Under the pieces are notes generated by a model that saw only the letters and a list, made by a program, of their open reading frames with translations, did no database searches and was not told the DNA's origin. From the NCBI GenBank assembly GCA_051008895.1, contig JBPCXI010000270.1:1-16034 (forward strand): DNA of 16,034 bases. The letters run 5' to 3'. Made by a program: the position numbers and the translations under genes. Every line of letters starts with the position of its first letter. Position 1 is the first letter of the stretch. Source of the stretch: SMWD01 sp051008895 (GTDB taxonomy: Bacteria > Pseudomonadota > Gammaproteobacteria > Steroidobacterales > GCA-2729495). This document shows positions 7,799-15,012 of this stretch, piece after piece.

Positions 7799-8329
7799 AT
7801 GGCAATACGTTTAAATAATCGCTCGACGGCCGGTACGCGCCGCTCCGTGACCTGTTTCGTCAGCGGTGCGCTCGCGACGGCGGTCGTGGGGACCGCGGTG
7901 CAGTCGTTTGCGAGTCAGCATACGAAGCCCACCGACACGAATCCGTATCGCGAAATCCCGGCGGACACTATCGCGCTGGTCGAGGCAGCCGAAGTCGCGT
8001 TCATGGAGCGCGATGCGGACGGAATACGCCAACACCTCGATGCGGATTTCACCTGGTACCAGGTGAACGAGGAAGGCGCGAAAGAGACAGTTAAAGGACG
8101 CGAGGAGACGATCCAGCTGCTATCGACGTTCTTCGACGGCGATGCCTGGACGGAGTCCGAGGTCCACCGCCTCGGCATGCTGGGCAACATCCTGGTGCAG
8201 GTCGAGGTCGATACCTTCGTCCGCGACGGCGAGCCGGTCGAACTCGAGACGCTGAGTGTCTACGAGTTTCGCGACGGGCGCCGCTGGCGCGAATGGAAGT
8301 TCTATCCATCCGCCGAAAGCCCTTTTTAA
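7799..8329 (+). CDS. NTF2-like/SnoaL-like protein with N-terminal export signal
   Basis: A 176-residue protein. Residues 13-38 combine a twin arginine (TRRSVTCF) with a hydrophobic run ending near FAS, so it is probably exported or membrane-anchored; a Tat route is possible but the motif is weak. Residues 54-170 fit the NTF2-like cone fold: a helix with AFMERDADGI, then DADFTWYQV, and a C-terminal beta pair with YEFRDGRRWREWKFYP. Such domains bind small ligands or act as isomerases or dehydratases, but no catalytic set can be named. The start is supported by AGGAG eight bases upstream. It lies 42 bases after uup and could be read through from it. Confidence 0.75.
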   Translation: MAIRLNNRSTAGTRRSVTCFVSGALATAVVGTAVQSFASQHTKPTDTNPYREIPADTIALVEAAEVAFMERDADGIRQHLDADFTWYQVNEEGAKETVKGREETIQLLSTFFDGDAWTESEVHRLGMLGNILVQVEVDTFVRDGEPVELETLSVYEFRDGRRWREWKFYPSAESPF

Positions 8330-8363
8330 TCAATAAGTTAAATACGTTTTCGTCGACCCCGCG

Positions 8364-8392
8364 TTTACCCGTCTGCGCGAAAATGGTACGCT
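8364..8392 (+). promoter_or_regulatory. Candidate sigma-70 promoter (extended -10)
   Basis: TTTACC (8364-8369), 17 bases, then TACGCT (8387-8392) preceded by TG as an extended -10. Matches to consensus are moderate. If used, it would give a leader of roughly 180 bases before the small unknown gene, running through the operator-like repeat and the hairpin downstream. Confidence 0.35.
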
Positions 8393-8429
8393 TGCTGTCT
8401 GTCTGTGGAATCTGAAGCAGCTGGGCCGT

Positions 8430-8451
8430 ATTTGGTTCAGTTTGACCAAAT
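8430..8451. promoter_or_regulatory. Operator-like inverted repeat overlapping a candidate promoter
   Basis: ATTTGGT (8430-8436) and ACCAAAT (8445-8451) are perfect 7-bp inverted arms around eight bases. There is no U-tract, so this is not a terminator. TTGACC (8442-8447) within it is a five-of-six -35 match, with GAAAAT 18 bases further as a weak -10. A dimeric regulator bound here would block that promoter. The regulator is unknown. Confidence 0.45.
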
Positions 8452-8483
8452 AACGATAAAAAAGCGAAAATCCCCACAGCATG

Positions 8484-8499
8484 TCGGTGTCGCCACCGA
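8484..8499. repeat. Small hairpin in the 8330-8576 intergenic region
   Basis: TCGGTG (8484-8489) pairs with CACCGA (8494-8499) around a TCGC loop. It would lie in the 5' leader of transcripts from the upstream promoters. There is no U-tract. Function is unknown and chance formation is possible in this GC-rich DNA. Confidence 0.35.
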
Positions 8500-8520
8500 T
8501 TCGGCTGAACGCCCGGCGAC

Positions 8521-8549
8521 TTGGACAGTCTTAACACTACCCGTATAAA
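8521..8549 (+). promoter_or_regulatory. Strong candidate sigma-70 promoter for the small unknown gene
   Basis: TTGGAC (8521-8526), a 17-base spacer and TATAAA (8544-8549) make the best promoter match in the window. Initiation would be near 8556, about 20 bases before ATG 8577, leaving AGGAA (8561-8565) in the leader. Confidence 0.65.
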
Positions 8550-8576
8550 CCGCATAGACGAGGAACAGCCGGTTCC

Positions 8577-8873
8577 ATGTTCCGGAACCCGACCAATATG
8601 CCTGCAGCAAAACCCACACAAACCAATCCCCCGGATACCTACAAGTTCGAGGGCGTAGAAAAGTCCAAGGCCCCCGACGGCGGCGACGGCAAGGACTGGT
8701 TCCGCTACACGATTACCCAGGGCGGCAACACGATCACCGGCTATCGACAGGGATCGCAGCGCGCCGTGACCAAAGCCGTCAAGCAAATCGTCCTCGACCT
8801 GAACGAGCGCCGCGGCGGCAAGAAAGGCCGCGTCCACCTGACGCCTTCCCGCAAGAAAGCCGCCAACGGCTAA
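8577..8873 (+). CDS. Small basic protein of unknown function
   Basis: A 98-residue protein, or 91 residues if ATG 8598 (MPAAKPTQTN) is the true start. I do not recognise a named family. The middle (KDWFRYTITQGGNTITGYRQGS) looks like an antiparallel beta unit. A helix follows (AVTKAVKQIVLDLNERR), then a Lys/Arg-rich tail (RGGKKGRVHLTPSRKK). There is no signal peptide or membrane segment. The basic tail suggests nucleic-acid or ribosome contact, which is only inference. A good promoter at 8521-8549 supports it as a real gene. The sequence around the first ATG, GGTTCCATGTTCCGGAACC (8571-8589), can fold with that ATG in the loop, so start choice or translation might be structure-dependent. Confidence 0.68.
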   Translation: MFRNPTNMPAAKPTQTNPPDTYKFEGVEKSKAPDGGDGKDWFRYTITQGGNTITGYRQGSQRAVTKAVKQIVLDLNERRGGKKGRVHLTPSRKKAANG

Positions 8874-8938
8874 GCGGAAGCCTGCGCCCACCCGCTAGCG
8901 GTCCCGGCATCAGCCGCAACCCGCAAAAATCGGACATA

Positions 8939-10249
8939 TTGCGTGGCCTCGCCGCGCGAATCGGCGTGGTCGCGCTCGGCGTCAGCGTCGTGTTCGCGGC
9001 GATTGCTTACGTGACGGAGCGGAATCGACTGCAAGCCAGCATCACGGAGCTCGCGTTGCTGCAGGTTGGTCGCTTCAATCAACAGGTCATCGACCTGATC
9101 GACGGCCCGAAAATCCCCGATCGCGTCCTCGTGCAGGAGGCACTGGAGCGATTCGCGGATGCGTCCGGGCCGACCGTGACGAGCTCCGGTTACTTCGTGC
9201 TGGCCAGGGTCTTTTCTGCGGACGGCACGGAACTCGCGCAGATCGTCGACGAGGGGCACGCGAACATCAGCGCGGTCAATGACCGTGTCGACAACGCCCG
9301 GTTCCGCGAACTCGCAGCTGACGAGCACTGGTCGACTACCGTCGATATCAACGGCATAACCTACATCGGCGTCGCGGTCCCGATGCGAAATTCCCGCAAC
9401 GAAGCCGCGGCACAGGTCGTGGGTGCATTTACGGTATCGGATGATTCGCACGAACGCATGCGCGCGGACGTGCTGCGGACGGTCGTCTACGTCATCGCGA
9501 TCGTCCTTGCAACCGCCCTGGCGATATATCCTATCGTCGGCCGCTTGCTGGGGCGCTTGACGGGCCTCACGGTCAACCTGCTCGACGCCAATCTCGAAAC
9601 GATGCAGGTGCTCGGGGGCGCAATCGCGAAACGGGACAGCGATACCGACGCGCACAACTACCGCGTTGCCGTGTATTCCGTCGCGCTGGCGCAGGCAGTT
9701 GCCCTGCCGCGCGATCAGATCCGATCCCTGATCAAGGGCGCGTTGCTACATGACGTCGGCAAGCTCGGCATTCGTGACGACGTGTTACTCAAGCCTGGCA
9801 AGCTCGACGACGAGGAGTTCGCGGTGATGAAAACGCACGTGGAGCACGGGCTCGACATCACGGCTCGCGCCCGCTGGCTCGCCGATTCGGCCGACGTCGT
9901 CGGCGGGCACCACGAAAAATTTGACGGCTCCGGCTACCCGGCGGGTCTGGCCCGCGACGATATCCCGATCAATGCGCGCATTTTCGCGATTGCGGATGTG
10001 TTTGATGCGCTGACGTCCCGGCGCCCCTACAAAGACCCGATGCCATTCGACGCGGCGATGGATGTCATGGCCGGGGGCCGCGGCAGCCACTTTGATCCGG
10101 CGCTGTTCGACGCATTCGCAGACATCGCGGCGGAGTTGTATGCGGCACACGGCGGCCGGGACGACGATAGCGCCAGACTGCGACTCGAATCCTTGAGTCA
10201 GACCTATTTTCGTAGCGACATTGCGGAACTCGTCGCCGACCAGGAGTGA
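8939..10249 (+). CDS. Membrane-anchored HD-GYP domain phosphodiesterase (cyclic di-GMP)
   Basis: A 436-residue sensor protein counted from TTG 8939. One membrane helix (about 8-24), a periplasmic sensor region (about 30-178) and a second helix (about 181-201) are followed by an HD-GYP domain (about 225-400) without an evident HAMP linker. Catalytic motifs are intact: HD271-272 with K275 (HDVGKLGI), H300 and H303 (KTHVEHG), HHE 324-326, DGSGYP 329-334 and FAIADVFDALTSRRPYK. Family members hydrolyse cyclic di-GMP. The frame remains open upstream into the preceding gene with no ATG or GTG nearby, so TTG is the best start but is uncertain; the ribosome site is weak. The stop lies four bases before the DUF2845 gene, so the two are probably co-transcribed. 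Confidence 0.88.
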   Translation: MRGLAARIGVVALGVSVVFAAIAYVTERNRLQASITELALLQVGRFNQQVIDLIDGPKIPDRVLVQEALERFADASGPTVTSSGYFVLARVFSADGTELAQIVDEGHANISAVNDRVDNARFRELAADEHWSTTVDINGITYIGVAVPMRNSRNEAAAQVVGAFTVSDDSHERMRADVLRTVVYVIAIVLATALAIYPIVGRLLGRLTGLTVNLLDANLETMQVLGGAIAKRDSDTDAHNYRVAVYSVALAQAVALPRDQIRSLIKGALLHDVGKLGIRDDVLLKPGKLDDEEFAVMKTHVEHGLDITARARWLADSADVVGGHHEKFDGSGYPAGLARDDIPINARIFAIADVFDALTSRRPYKDPMPFDAAMDVMAGGRGSHFDPALFDAFADIAAELYAAHGGRDDDSARLRLESLSQTYFRSDIAELVADQE

Positions 10250-10252
10250 GTG

Positions 10253-10561
10253 ATGAAAAAACTATGGATCATCTTGATTTGCGTCATGTTGTCGAACCTC
10301 CACGCCAATCCGGCGGCTGCGCGCGGCGAAACGCTGAGATGCGGCAGCAAAATCGTATCGACGGGCATGTCGATGGACGAGGTACTAAAACTTTGCGGCG
10401 AACCGGCAGCGAAGAAGGTCGAAGAAATCCCCGTGCGCAGCGGCGGCCGTGTGACGGGAATGACCGAGATGCACTACTGGACCTACCGACGCGGCAGCGG
10501 CAAGAAACCGGCTACGCTCCAGTTCGATCAGCAAAAACTGGTCAGCATCAGCTACCAGTAG
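10253..10561 (+). CDS. Small secreted DUF2845 protein
   Basis: A 102-residue protein with an N-terminal signal peptide (MKKLWIILICVMLSNLHANP, then AAAR). The body has LRCGSKIVSTGMSMDEVLKLCGEP, the two-Cys pattern (C30, C48) of DUF2845, then a YWTYRRG beta strand and a C-terminal LVSISYQ. The Cys pair may form a disulfide in the periplasm. No function is established for the domain. AGGAG (10242-10246) overlaps the end of the HD-GYP gene and lies six bases before ATG 10253, indicating translational coupling. An in-frame GTG at 10250 would place the ribosome site too close. Confidence 0.82.
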   Translation: MKKLWIILICVMLSNLHANPAAARGETLRCGSKIVSTGMSMDEVLKLCGEPAAKKVEEIPVRSGGRVTGMTEMHYWTYRRGSGKKPATLQFDQQKLVSISYQ

Positions 10562-10579
10562 GCCACGGCTAGACGATAC

Positions 10580-10612
10580 CGGCCCGACGCGACGTCGACG
10601 GTTGCCGGGCCG
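10580..10612. repeat. GC-rich inverted repeat after the DUF2845 gene
   Basis: CGGCCCG (10580-10586) pairs with CGGGCCG (10606-10612) across 19 bases that include the palindrome CGACGTCG. There is no U-tract after it, so it is not a standard intrinsic terminator. It could slow readthrough from the HD-GYP/DUF2845 unit, or be a REP-like element. Confidence 0.4.
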
Positions 10613-10650
10613 AGACCCCGGGAATCTGGGTGACGAGGCAAGCGGTGTTG

Positions 10651-10721
10651 GACCGATCTTTTTCCGGAATAAACTTTTCCTGCCTGATGTCCGGAAAAGT
10701 TTATTCCGGAAAAAATCGGTC
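10651..10721. repeat. 71-bp near-perfect inverted repeat (MITE/REP-like palindrome)
   Basis: Left arm 10651-10680 and right arm 10693-10721 pair along 29 bp with one bulged base (the C at 10658), around a 12-base spacer. The inner 17 bases, CCGGAATAAACTTTTCC, pair perfectly. TTCCGGAA occurs once in each arm. T-runs lie on the 5' side and A-runs on the 3' side, the opposite of an intrinsic terminator. It is more AT-rich than its surroundings and encodes no protein. The form fits a short palindromic mobile element or extragenic repeat; a transcribed long hairpin or a tandem operator are alternatives. No second copy is in this window. Confidence 0.8.
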
Positions 10722-10778
10722 GTCGCACAACCGACCGCCTCCCGCCCATGGGACATAGCCGGTGATAGACTCAGCGAC

Positions 10779-11513
10779 ATGATCCGGGTTTGGGGAGTAT
10801 TGGTATTGGCATTGTTCGGCGGCAGCGCGGCCGCCGACGAGATTCGCGTCGCAGTGGCGTCGAATTTCCGTTTTGCGATGGAGGAACTCGCGCCGCGGTT
10901 CGAGCGCGATACCGGACATGAGTTGACGCTGATTTTCGGCTCGACCGGGAAATTGTTCGCGCAGATCGAAAACGGCGCGCCGTTCGACGTATTCCTGGCG
11001 GGCGACGAGCTGCGCCCCCGCATGCTCGAGGAAGACGGGCTCGCGCTGCCGGGCAGTCGCTTCATCTATGCGATCGGCAAGCTCGTGTTGTGGAGTGCCG
11101 ACGCAGCGAGCGACGTGAACGAGCGCCGCCTCGTCGAGCAGGACTTTCGTTTCCTGGCGATCGCGAATCCGACACTTGCGCCTTACGGGCGCGCGGCGAG
11201 GCAGGCCCTGGTGAAATTCGGTGTCTGGGAACAGGCGTTTCCGCGGATCGTGCGCGGTGAGAACGTCGCCCAGGCATACCAGTATGTCGTGACCGGCAAT
11301 GCAGACCTCGGGCTCATCGCGCTCGCGCAGATCCGGCTGCCCAGCGGCGTTAGCAGCGGCGCATTCTGGACAGTGCCGGTGACCTATTACGACCCGATCC
11401 GCCAGCAGGCCGCGGTGCTGTCGGACGGTGCCGCGGCGGCGGCGTTTGCCGCGTTCATGCGGTCGGCAGAAGCCCGAGCGGTGATCGAGAGTTTCGGGTA
11501 TGAAGTCCCGTAG
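10779..11513 (+). CDS. modA: Molybdate ABC transporter, periplasmic substrate-binding protein
   Basis: A 244-residue protein with a signal peptide (about 1-19, ending SAAA before DEIRVAV). It has the ModA pattern: VAVASNF (24-30), FGSTGKLFAQIENGAPFDVFLAGD (from 53), ANPTLAPYGRAARQAL and GENVAQAYQYVVTGNADLGLIA. The ASNF/GSTGK form is the variant I associate with Vibrio/Azotobacter-type ModA, which binds molybdate and tungstate in the periplasm. The frame is open upstream through the inverted repeat, but only ATG 10779 gives a proper signal peptide. There is no clear ribosome site. TAGACT (10766-10771) preceded by TG could be an extended -10, giving a nearly leaderless message. It is the first gene of modABC, 15 bases before modB. 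Confidence 0.92.
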   Translation: MIRVWGVLVLALFGGSAAADEIRVAVASNFRFAMEELAPRFERDTGHELTLIFGSTGKLFAQIENGAPFDVFLAGDELRPRMLEEDGLALPGSRFIYAIGKLVLWSADAASDVNERRLVEQDFRFLAIANPTLAPYGRAARQALVKFGVWEQAFPRIVRGENVAQAYQYVVTGNADLGLIALAQIRLPSGVSSGAFWTVPVTYYDPIRQQAAVLSDGAAAAAFAAFMRSAEARAVIESFGYEVP

Positions 11514-11528
11514 GCACGGGGACACGGC

Positions 11529-12209
11529 ATGTTGAGCAACGCCGACGTAAGCGCACTGTGGACAACGCTGCAACTCGCCGCGATCACGACGGTCATCCTG
11601 CTGTTGCTCGGTACGCCGCTCGCCTGGTGGCTCGCACACACGCGATCGCGGGCCAAGGCCGCGATCGAGGCGCTGATCGCATTGCCACTCGTGCTGCCGC
11701 CGACCGTGCTCGGCTTTTACCTGTTGTTGGCCCTCGGCCCGAACGGGCCGATCGGCGGATTGATGACAACGCTCGGCGGAGAGTCGCTCGCGTTTACTTT
11801 CGCCGGACTCGTGATCGGCTCGGTTATCTATTCGCTGCCGTTCGTCGTGCAACCGCTGCATAGCGCGTTCGCCGCGATCGGCGACCGCTCACTGGAGGCA
11901 GCCGCAACCCTGCGCGCGTCGCCGCTGGATCGTTTTTTCAACGTCGCGGTGCCGCTCGCGCGGCCGGGGTTCCTGACCGCGATCGTGCTCGGATTCGCGC
12001 ACACGATCGGTGAGTTTGGAGTCGTGCTGATGATCGGGGGCAACATACCCGGTGAAACGCGCGTGTTGTCGATCGCGATATACGACCACGTCGAGGCGGT
12101 GAACTACGCCGGCGCGCACTTACTCGCGGGCGGGCTGCTGGTCGCGTCGTTCGTGATGCTGCTGACCGTTTACGCGATCAATCGACGCATCGCGCTGATT
12201 CGCTTATGA
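11529..12209 (+). CDS. modB: Molybdate ABC transporter permease
   Basis: A 226-residue inner-membrane permease with about five helices. The cytoplasmic EAA loop, EAAATLRASPLDRFFNVAVP (about 123-142), contacts ModC. LPLVLPPTVLGFYLLL (52-67) and FAHTIGEFGVVLMIGGNIPG (156-175) are typical of ModB. Its length matches the family. The stop overlaps the modC start as ATGA, so the two are translationally coupled. Confidence 0.95.
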   Translation: MLSNADVSALWTTLQLAAITTVILLLLGTPLAWWLAHTRSRAKAAIEALIALPLVLPPTVLGFYLLLALGPNGPIGGLMTTLGGESLAFTFAGLVIGSVIYSLPFVVQPLHSAFAAIGDRSLEAAATLRASPLDRFFNVAVPLARPGFLTAIVLGFAHTIGEFGVVLMIGGNIPGETRVLSIAIYDHVEAVNYAGAHLLAGGLLVASFVMLLTVYAINRRIALIRL

Positions 12210-13273
12210 CGATCGAGGCCAGATACCGCGTCGAGCGCGGCGAGTTTCGCCTCGACGCAGAATTCAGTATTCCGTCACGCGGGATAACCGCTCTGTTCGG
12301 TCCGTCCGGCGCGGGGAAGACGACGCTGCTGCGCGCGATCGCCGGGCTCGACAGCGCGGTTTCAGGCTATTTGCAAGTCGGTGATGAGACCTGGCAGAAC
12401 GAGGACACGTCGCTGGCCACCCACGAGCGCGCGCTCGGTTTCGTGTTTCAGGACGCGAATCTGTTCCCGCACCTGAGCGTGCAGCGCAATTTGCGCTTCG
12501 GCTTCGATCGAGTGCCGGCGAGTGAGCGGAAGATAGCGCTGGACGATGCCGTTGCCTGGCTGGGTATCCGGCCATTACTCGACCGCGAGCCGGACCAGCT
12601 GTCCGGCGGCGAGCGCCAGCGCGTTGCGATCGCGCGGGCGCTGGTGACGAGCCCGCGGCTGTTGCTGCTCGACGAACCGCTCGCCTCTCTCGATGCGGCG
12701 GGCAAGGCCGACATCCTGCCGTACCTGGAATCCCTGCATGCGGAACTGGACATGCCGGTAATTTACGTCAGTCACGCGGCCGATGAAGTGGCACGACTCG
12801 CCGATCATATGATCCTGATGGAGCGCGGCCGGGTGCTCGCATGCGGCCCGATCGCAGAGCTACTCACGCGTTTCGACCTGCCGCTCGCGCTGAGCGCCGA
12901 TGCAGAATCCGTGGTCGACGCGACCGTCGCGGCACACGACGACGAATACTCGCTGACCTACGTAGATTTCAGCGGCGGTCGCTTCAGCGTTGCACGCAAG
13001 GATTTGCCGGTCGGTCGGGACGTACGCCTGCGCATCCTCGCGCGTGACGTCAGCCTGACGCTACAACGACAGGCAGACACCAGCATCCTGAACGTATTCC
13101 CCGCCGTCGTCGAGGCGACCACGAACGACGACAAATCGCGGACGGTCGTGCGCCTGCGCGTCGGCGACGCGTCGATACTCGCGCAGGTCACACGCAAATC
13201 CGCCGCGGCGCTCGATATCTCACAGGGCCGCGAGCTGTTCGCGCAGATCAAGAGTGTCGCGCTGCTCGCGTAG
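12206..13273 (+). CDS. modC: Molybdate ABC transporter ATP-binding protein
   Basis: A 355-residue ATPase. Walker A GPSGAGKT (32-39), Q-loop FQDANLFPHLSV (81-92), signature LSGGERQRVAIARAL (132-146) and Walker B LLLLDEP (152-158) are all intact. The H-loop is YVSHAADE. Residues from about 285 form a C-terminal TOBE/Mop-like domain that binds oxyanion and can regulate uptake. The length equals that of E. coli ModC (about 352). It overlaps modB by four bases and ends the operon 15 bases before the convergent SDR stop, with no intrinsic terminator between. No modE regulator is in the window. Confidence 0.95.
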   Translation: MTIEARYRVERGEFRLDAEFSIPSRGITALFGPSGAGKTTLLRAIAGLDSAVSGYLQVGDETWQNEDTSLATHERALGFVFQDANLFPHLSVQRNLRFGFDRVPASERKIALDDAVAWLGIRPLLDREPDQLSGGERQRVAIARALVTSPRLLLLDEPLASLDAAGKADILPYLESLHAELDMPVIYVSHAADEVARLADHMILMERGRVLACGPIAELLTRFDLPLALSADAESVVDATVAAHDDEYSLTYVDFSGGRFSVARKDLPVGRDVRLRILARDVSLTLQRQADTSILNVFPAVVEATTNDDKSRTVVRLRVGDASILAQVTRKSAAALDISQGRELFAQIKSVALLA

Positions 13274-13288
13274 CAACGCGACCAAGAG

Positions 13289-13996
13289 TCAGTACGGCAC
13301 AGAGTCGCCGAAGCGATTGATATAGCGCCCCGAGTCTTCCGGGCCGAGCTTCTCGAACGTATCGAGTTGTGCAGCGACGCTGTCTGCCGGCGCGATCTCC
13401 GCGCCACTGCCGCCGAGGTCGGTTCGGCACCAGCCCGGCGCCATCGACACGCAGGTAATGTCCTGCCACTCGATGCCGATACCCTTGCTGATCATGTTCA
13501 CCGCCGACTTGCTGACGCGATAGGAATACAGGTTGCCGAGCGTATTCTGCACGCTCGAGCCGAGATCGCTCGACAGGTTGACGAGCAACCCGCGGCCGCC
13601 GGCCGCGAGGTGCGGGTGAAAGGCGGTCGCGATCTTGAACAGGCCGAGTACGTTGACCTCCATGATGTCCCGCCAGATCGCGTAATCCATGTTGTCGAGA
13701 CCCTGATACTCCATGCACTCGGGCGTGCCCTTCGGACCGGTCGTGCCGGCGTTGTTGATCAACAGGTCGGCTTCGACCGCTGCGAGTTCGGTCGCGAGCG
13801 TATCGACGGCCGCATGATCGGTGACGTCGAGCGCACGCACGTCGAGCGCGTCGCCGAATTTCTCGACCAGGCGCAACAGATCGTCCGCATCTTTCGCCCG
13901 CGCGCACGCGATGACGCGCCAGCCGCGCTCGAGCAGCTGGCGCGTATACTCGTAGCCCAGCCCGCGATTCGAACCCGTTACGATTGCGGTGCGCAT
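13289..13996 (-). CDS. Short-chain dehydrogenase/reductase (C-factor-like)
   Basis: A 235-residue cytoplasmic SDR with no signal peptide. TGSNRGLG (7-14) binds the dinucleotide, NNAG is at 81-84, VNLSSDLGS contains the catalytic Ser142/143, and Y159-x3-K163 (YRVSK) is the catalytic pair. MAPGWCRTDLGG is the usual PG motif region. Its size fits single-domain classical SDRs such as the C-factor type. The start lies two bases after the stop of the upstream luciferase-like gene (TAG CG ATG) with no ribosome site of its own, so translation is probably coupled. The substrate is unknown; a shared pathway with its partner is inferred. Confidence 0.88.
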   Translation of the reverse strand: MRTAIVTGSNRGLGYEYTRQLLERGWRVIACARAKDADDLLRLVEKFGDALDVRALDVTDHAAVDTLATELAAVEADLLINNAGTTGPKGTPECMEYQGLDNMDYAIWRDIMEVNVLGLFKIATAFHPHLAAGGRGLLVNLSSDLGSSVQNTLGNLYSYRVSKSAVNMISKGIGIEWQDITCVSMAPGWCRTDLGGSGAEIAPADSVAAQLDTFEKLGPEDSGRYINRFGDSVPY

Positions 13997-13998
13997 CG

Positions 13999-15012
13999 CT
14001 AATTCAACGCCGGCACGAGGTGCTCGCCGATCAGTCTGATCCCTTCCGCCGGATCGTCGTGAACCTTCAGTGCGATCTCGTCCAGCCCCGCGGCCGCGAA
14101 GCGGCGCAGATGCTCGATCGTCGCATCGATGCTGTCGAGCCCACCCGCGAACGTCAGATGTTCGACCAGCGCTTCGACGATCGAGCCCGGCACGCCATCG
14201 ATCTGGTCGTCGCGCTTCAAGAATGCCTGCAGAAACGAGTCTTTCTTGTCTTCGACGAACGCCGCATCCTCTTCGCCGAGGAACGGCTTCGTGTGCCAGG
14301 GCTGCAGCAGTCCGCGCCAGATGAGTTCGCGACGCGCTTCTCGCATCGCCGCATCGCGGTCTTCCTTTATGTGCCAGGCGAAAAAGTTATTCAACCGCAG
14401 ATCACCGCGTTCGCGACCGGCCGCTGCGAGTCCGCGACCGATGTGCCCGAGCACTTCTTCCATTTTGCCGACCGGCACGTCGGACATCATGATGCCATCG
14501 GCCACCTGTGCCGCCATCGTCAACATCTGCTCGCCGGTCGAACCGACATAGACTCTCGGCGGACCGTGGCTCGCCCACTCCGGCTGGTAGTTCAGCAACG
14601 AATAGCAGCTGCCTTCGTAGTTCAGCACCTCGTCGGCCGAGATGCCGCGCAGGATGCTGACGCAATCCCGGACCGCGGTTACGCGCCGTGTCGGCTCCAG
14701 TGCGGTCACGCGCATGACGGAATGACCGAGCCCGCCGATCAGCACGGACGCGCGGCCGCGGCACATTTCGTTGAACGTCAACAGCGCGTCCGCGAGCCGC
14801 AACGGGTGCATTTCGTAAGGGCTCACGGGCAAGGTGCCGAGACGGATGTTCCGCGACGCGGCCGTCAGGCCGGCCATCATCAGCAGCGGGTCGCGACGCG
14901 ACGGAAAACTCTGGTTCCAGAACGTATTGAGGCCGTAACCGTCGGCAAGGACGCCGAGTTCCTCGACCTCCGCCGCCGTGTGTCCGGCGCCGAGGATGAT
15001 GTCGATTTTCAT
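13999..15012 (-). CDS. LLM-class (luciferase-like) flavin-dependent oxidoreductase
   Basis: A 337-residue protein with a luciferase-like TIM-barrel pattern: MKIDIILGAG first strand, EELGVLADGYGLNTFW (17-32), NIRLGTLPVSPYEMHP (55-70), GRASVLIGGLGHSVM (86-100), RVYVGSTGEQMLTMAAQVADGIMM and a C-terminal AAAGLDEIALKVH. The layout is closest to the FMN/F420-using Mer/MSMEG-type branch rather than bacterial luciferase. Which cofactor is used cannot be settled. An earlier TTG at 15045 is possible, but ATG 15012 begins right at the first barrel strand. It heads a two-gene unit with the SDR and is divergent from the PHP gene. Confidence 0.87.
   Translation of the reverse strand: MKIDIILGAGHTAAEVEELGVLADGYGLNTFWNQSFPSRRDPLLMMAGLTAASRNIRLGTLPVSPYEMHPLRLADALLTFNEMCRGRASVLIGGLGHSVMRVTALEPTRRVTAVRDCVSILRGISADEVLNYEGSCYSLLNYQPEWASHGPPRVYVGSTGEQMLTMAAQVADGIMMSDVPVGKMEEVLGHIGRGLAAAGRERGDLRLNNFFAWHIKEDRDAAMREARRELIWRGLLQPWHTKPFLGEEDAAFVEDKKDSFLQAFLKRDDQIDGVPGSIVEALVEHLTFAGGLDSIDATIEHLRRFAAAGLDEIALKVHDDPAEGIRLIGEHLVPALN

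Noticed and set aside
8091..8891. Minus-strand 266-codon frame
   Set aside because: It covers the NTF2-like gene end, the intergenic control region and the small gene, all better explained on the plus strand.
8870..9655. Minus-strand 261-codon frame opposite the HD-GYP gene
   Set aside because: Shadow frame rich in Arg, Asp and His; the plus strand has membrane helices and an intact HD-GYP domain.
10651..10721. Inverted repeat as an intrinsic terminator for the HD-GYP/DUF2845 unit
   Set aside because: The T-run precedes the stem and an A-run follows it on both strands, so no U-tract is produced at the 3' side.
10701..11861. Minus-strand 386-codon frame opposite modA/modB
   Set aside because: Antisense of two well-defined molybdate transporter genes; Arg/Gln/His-rich without a fold signature.
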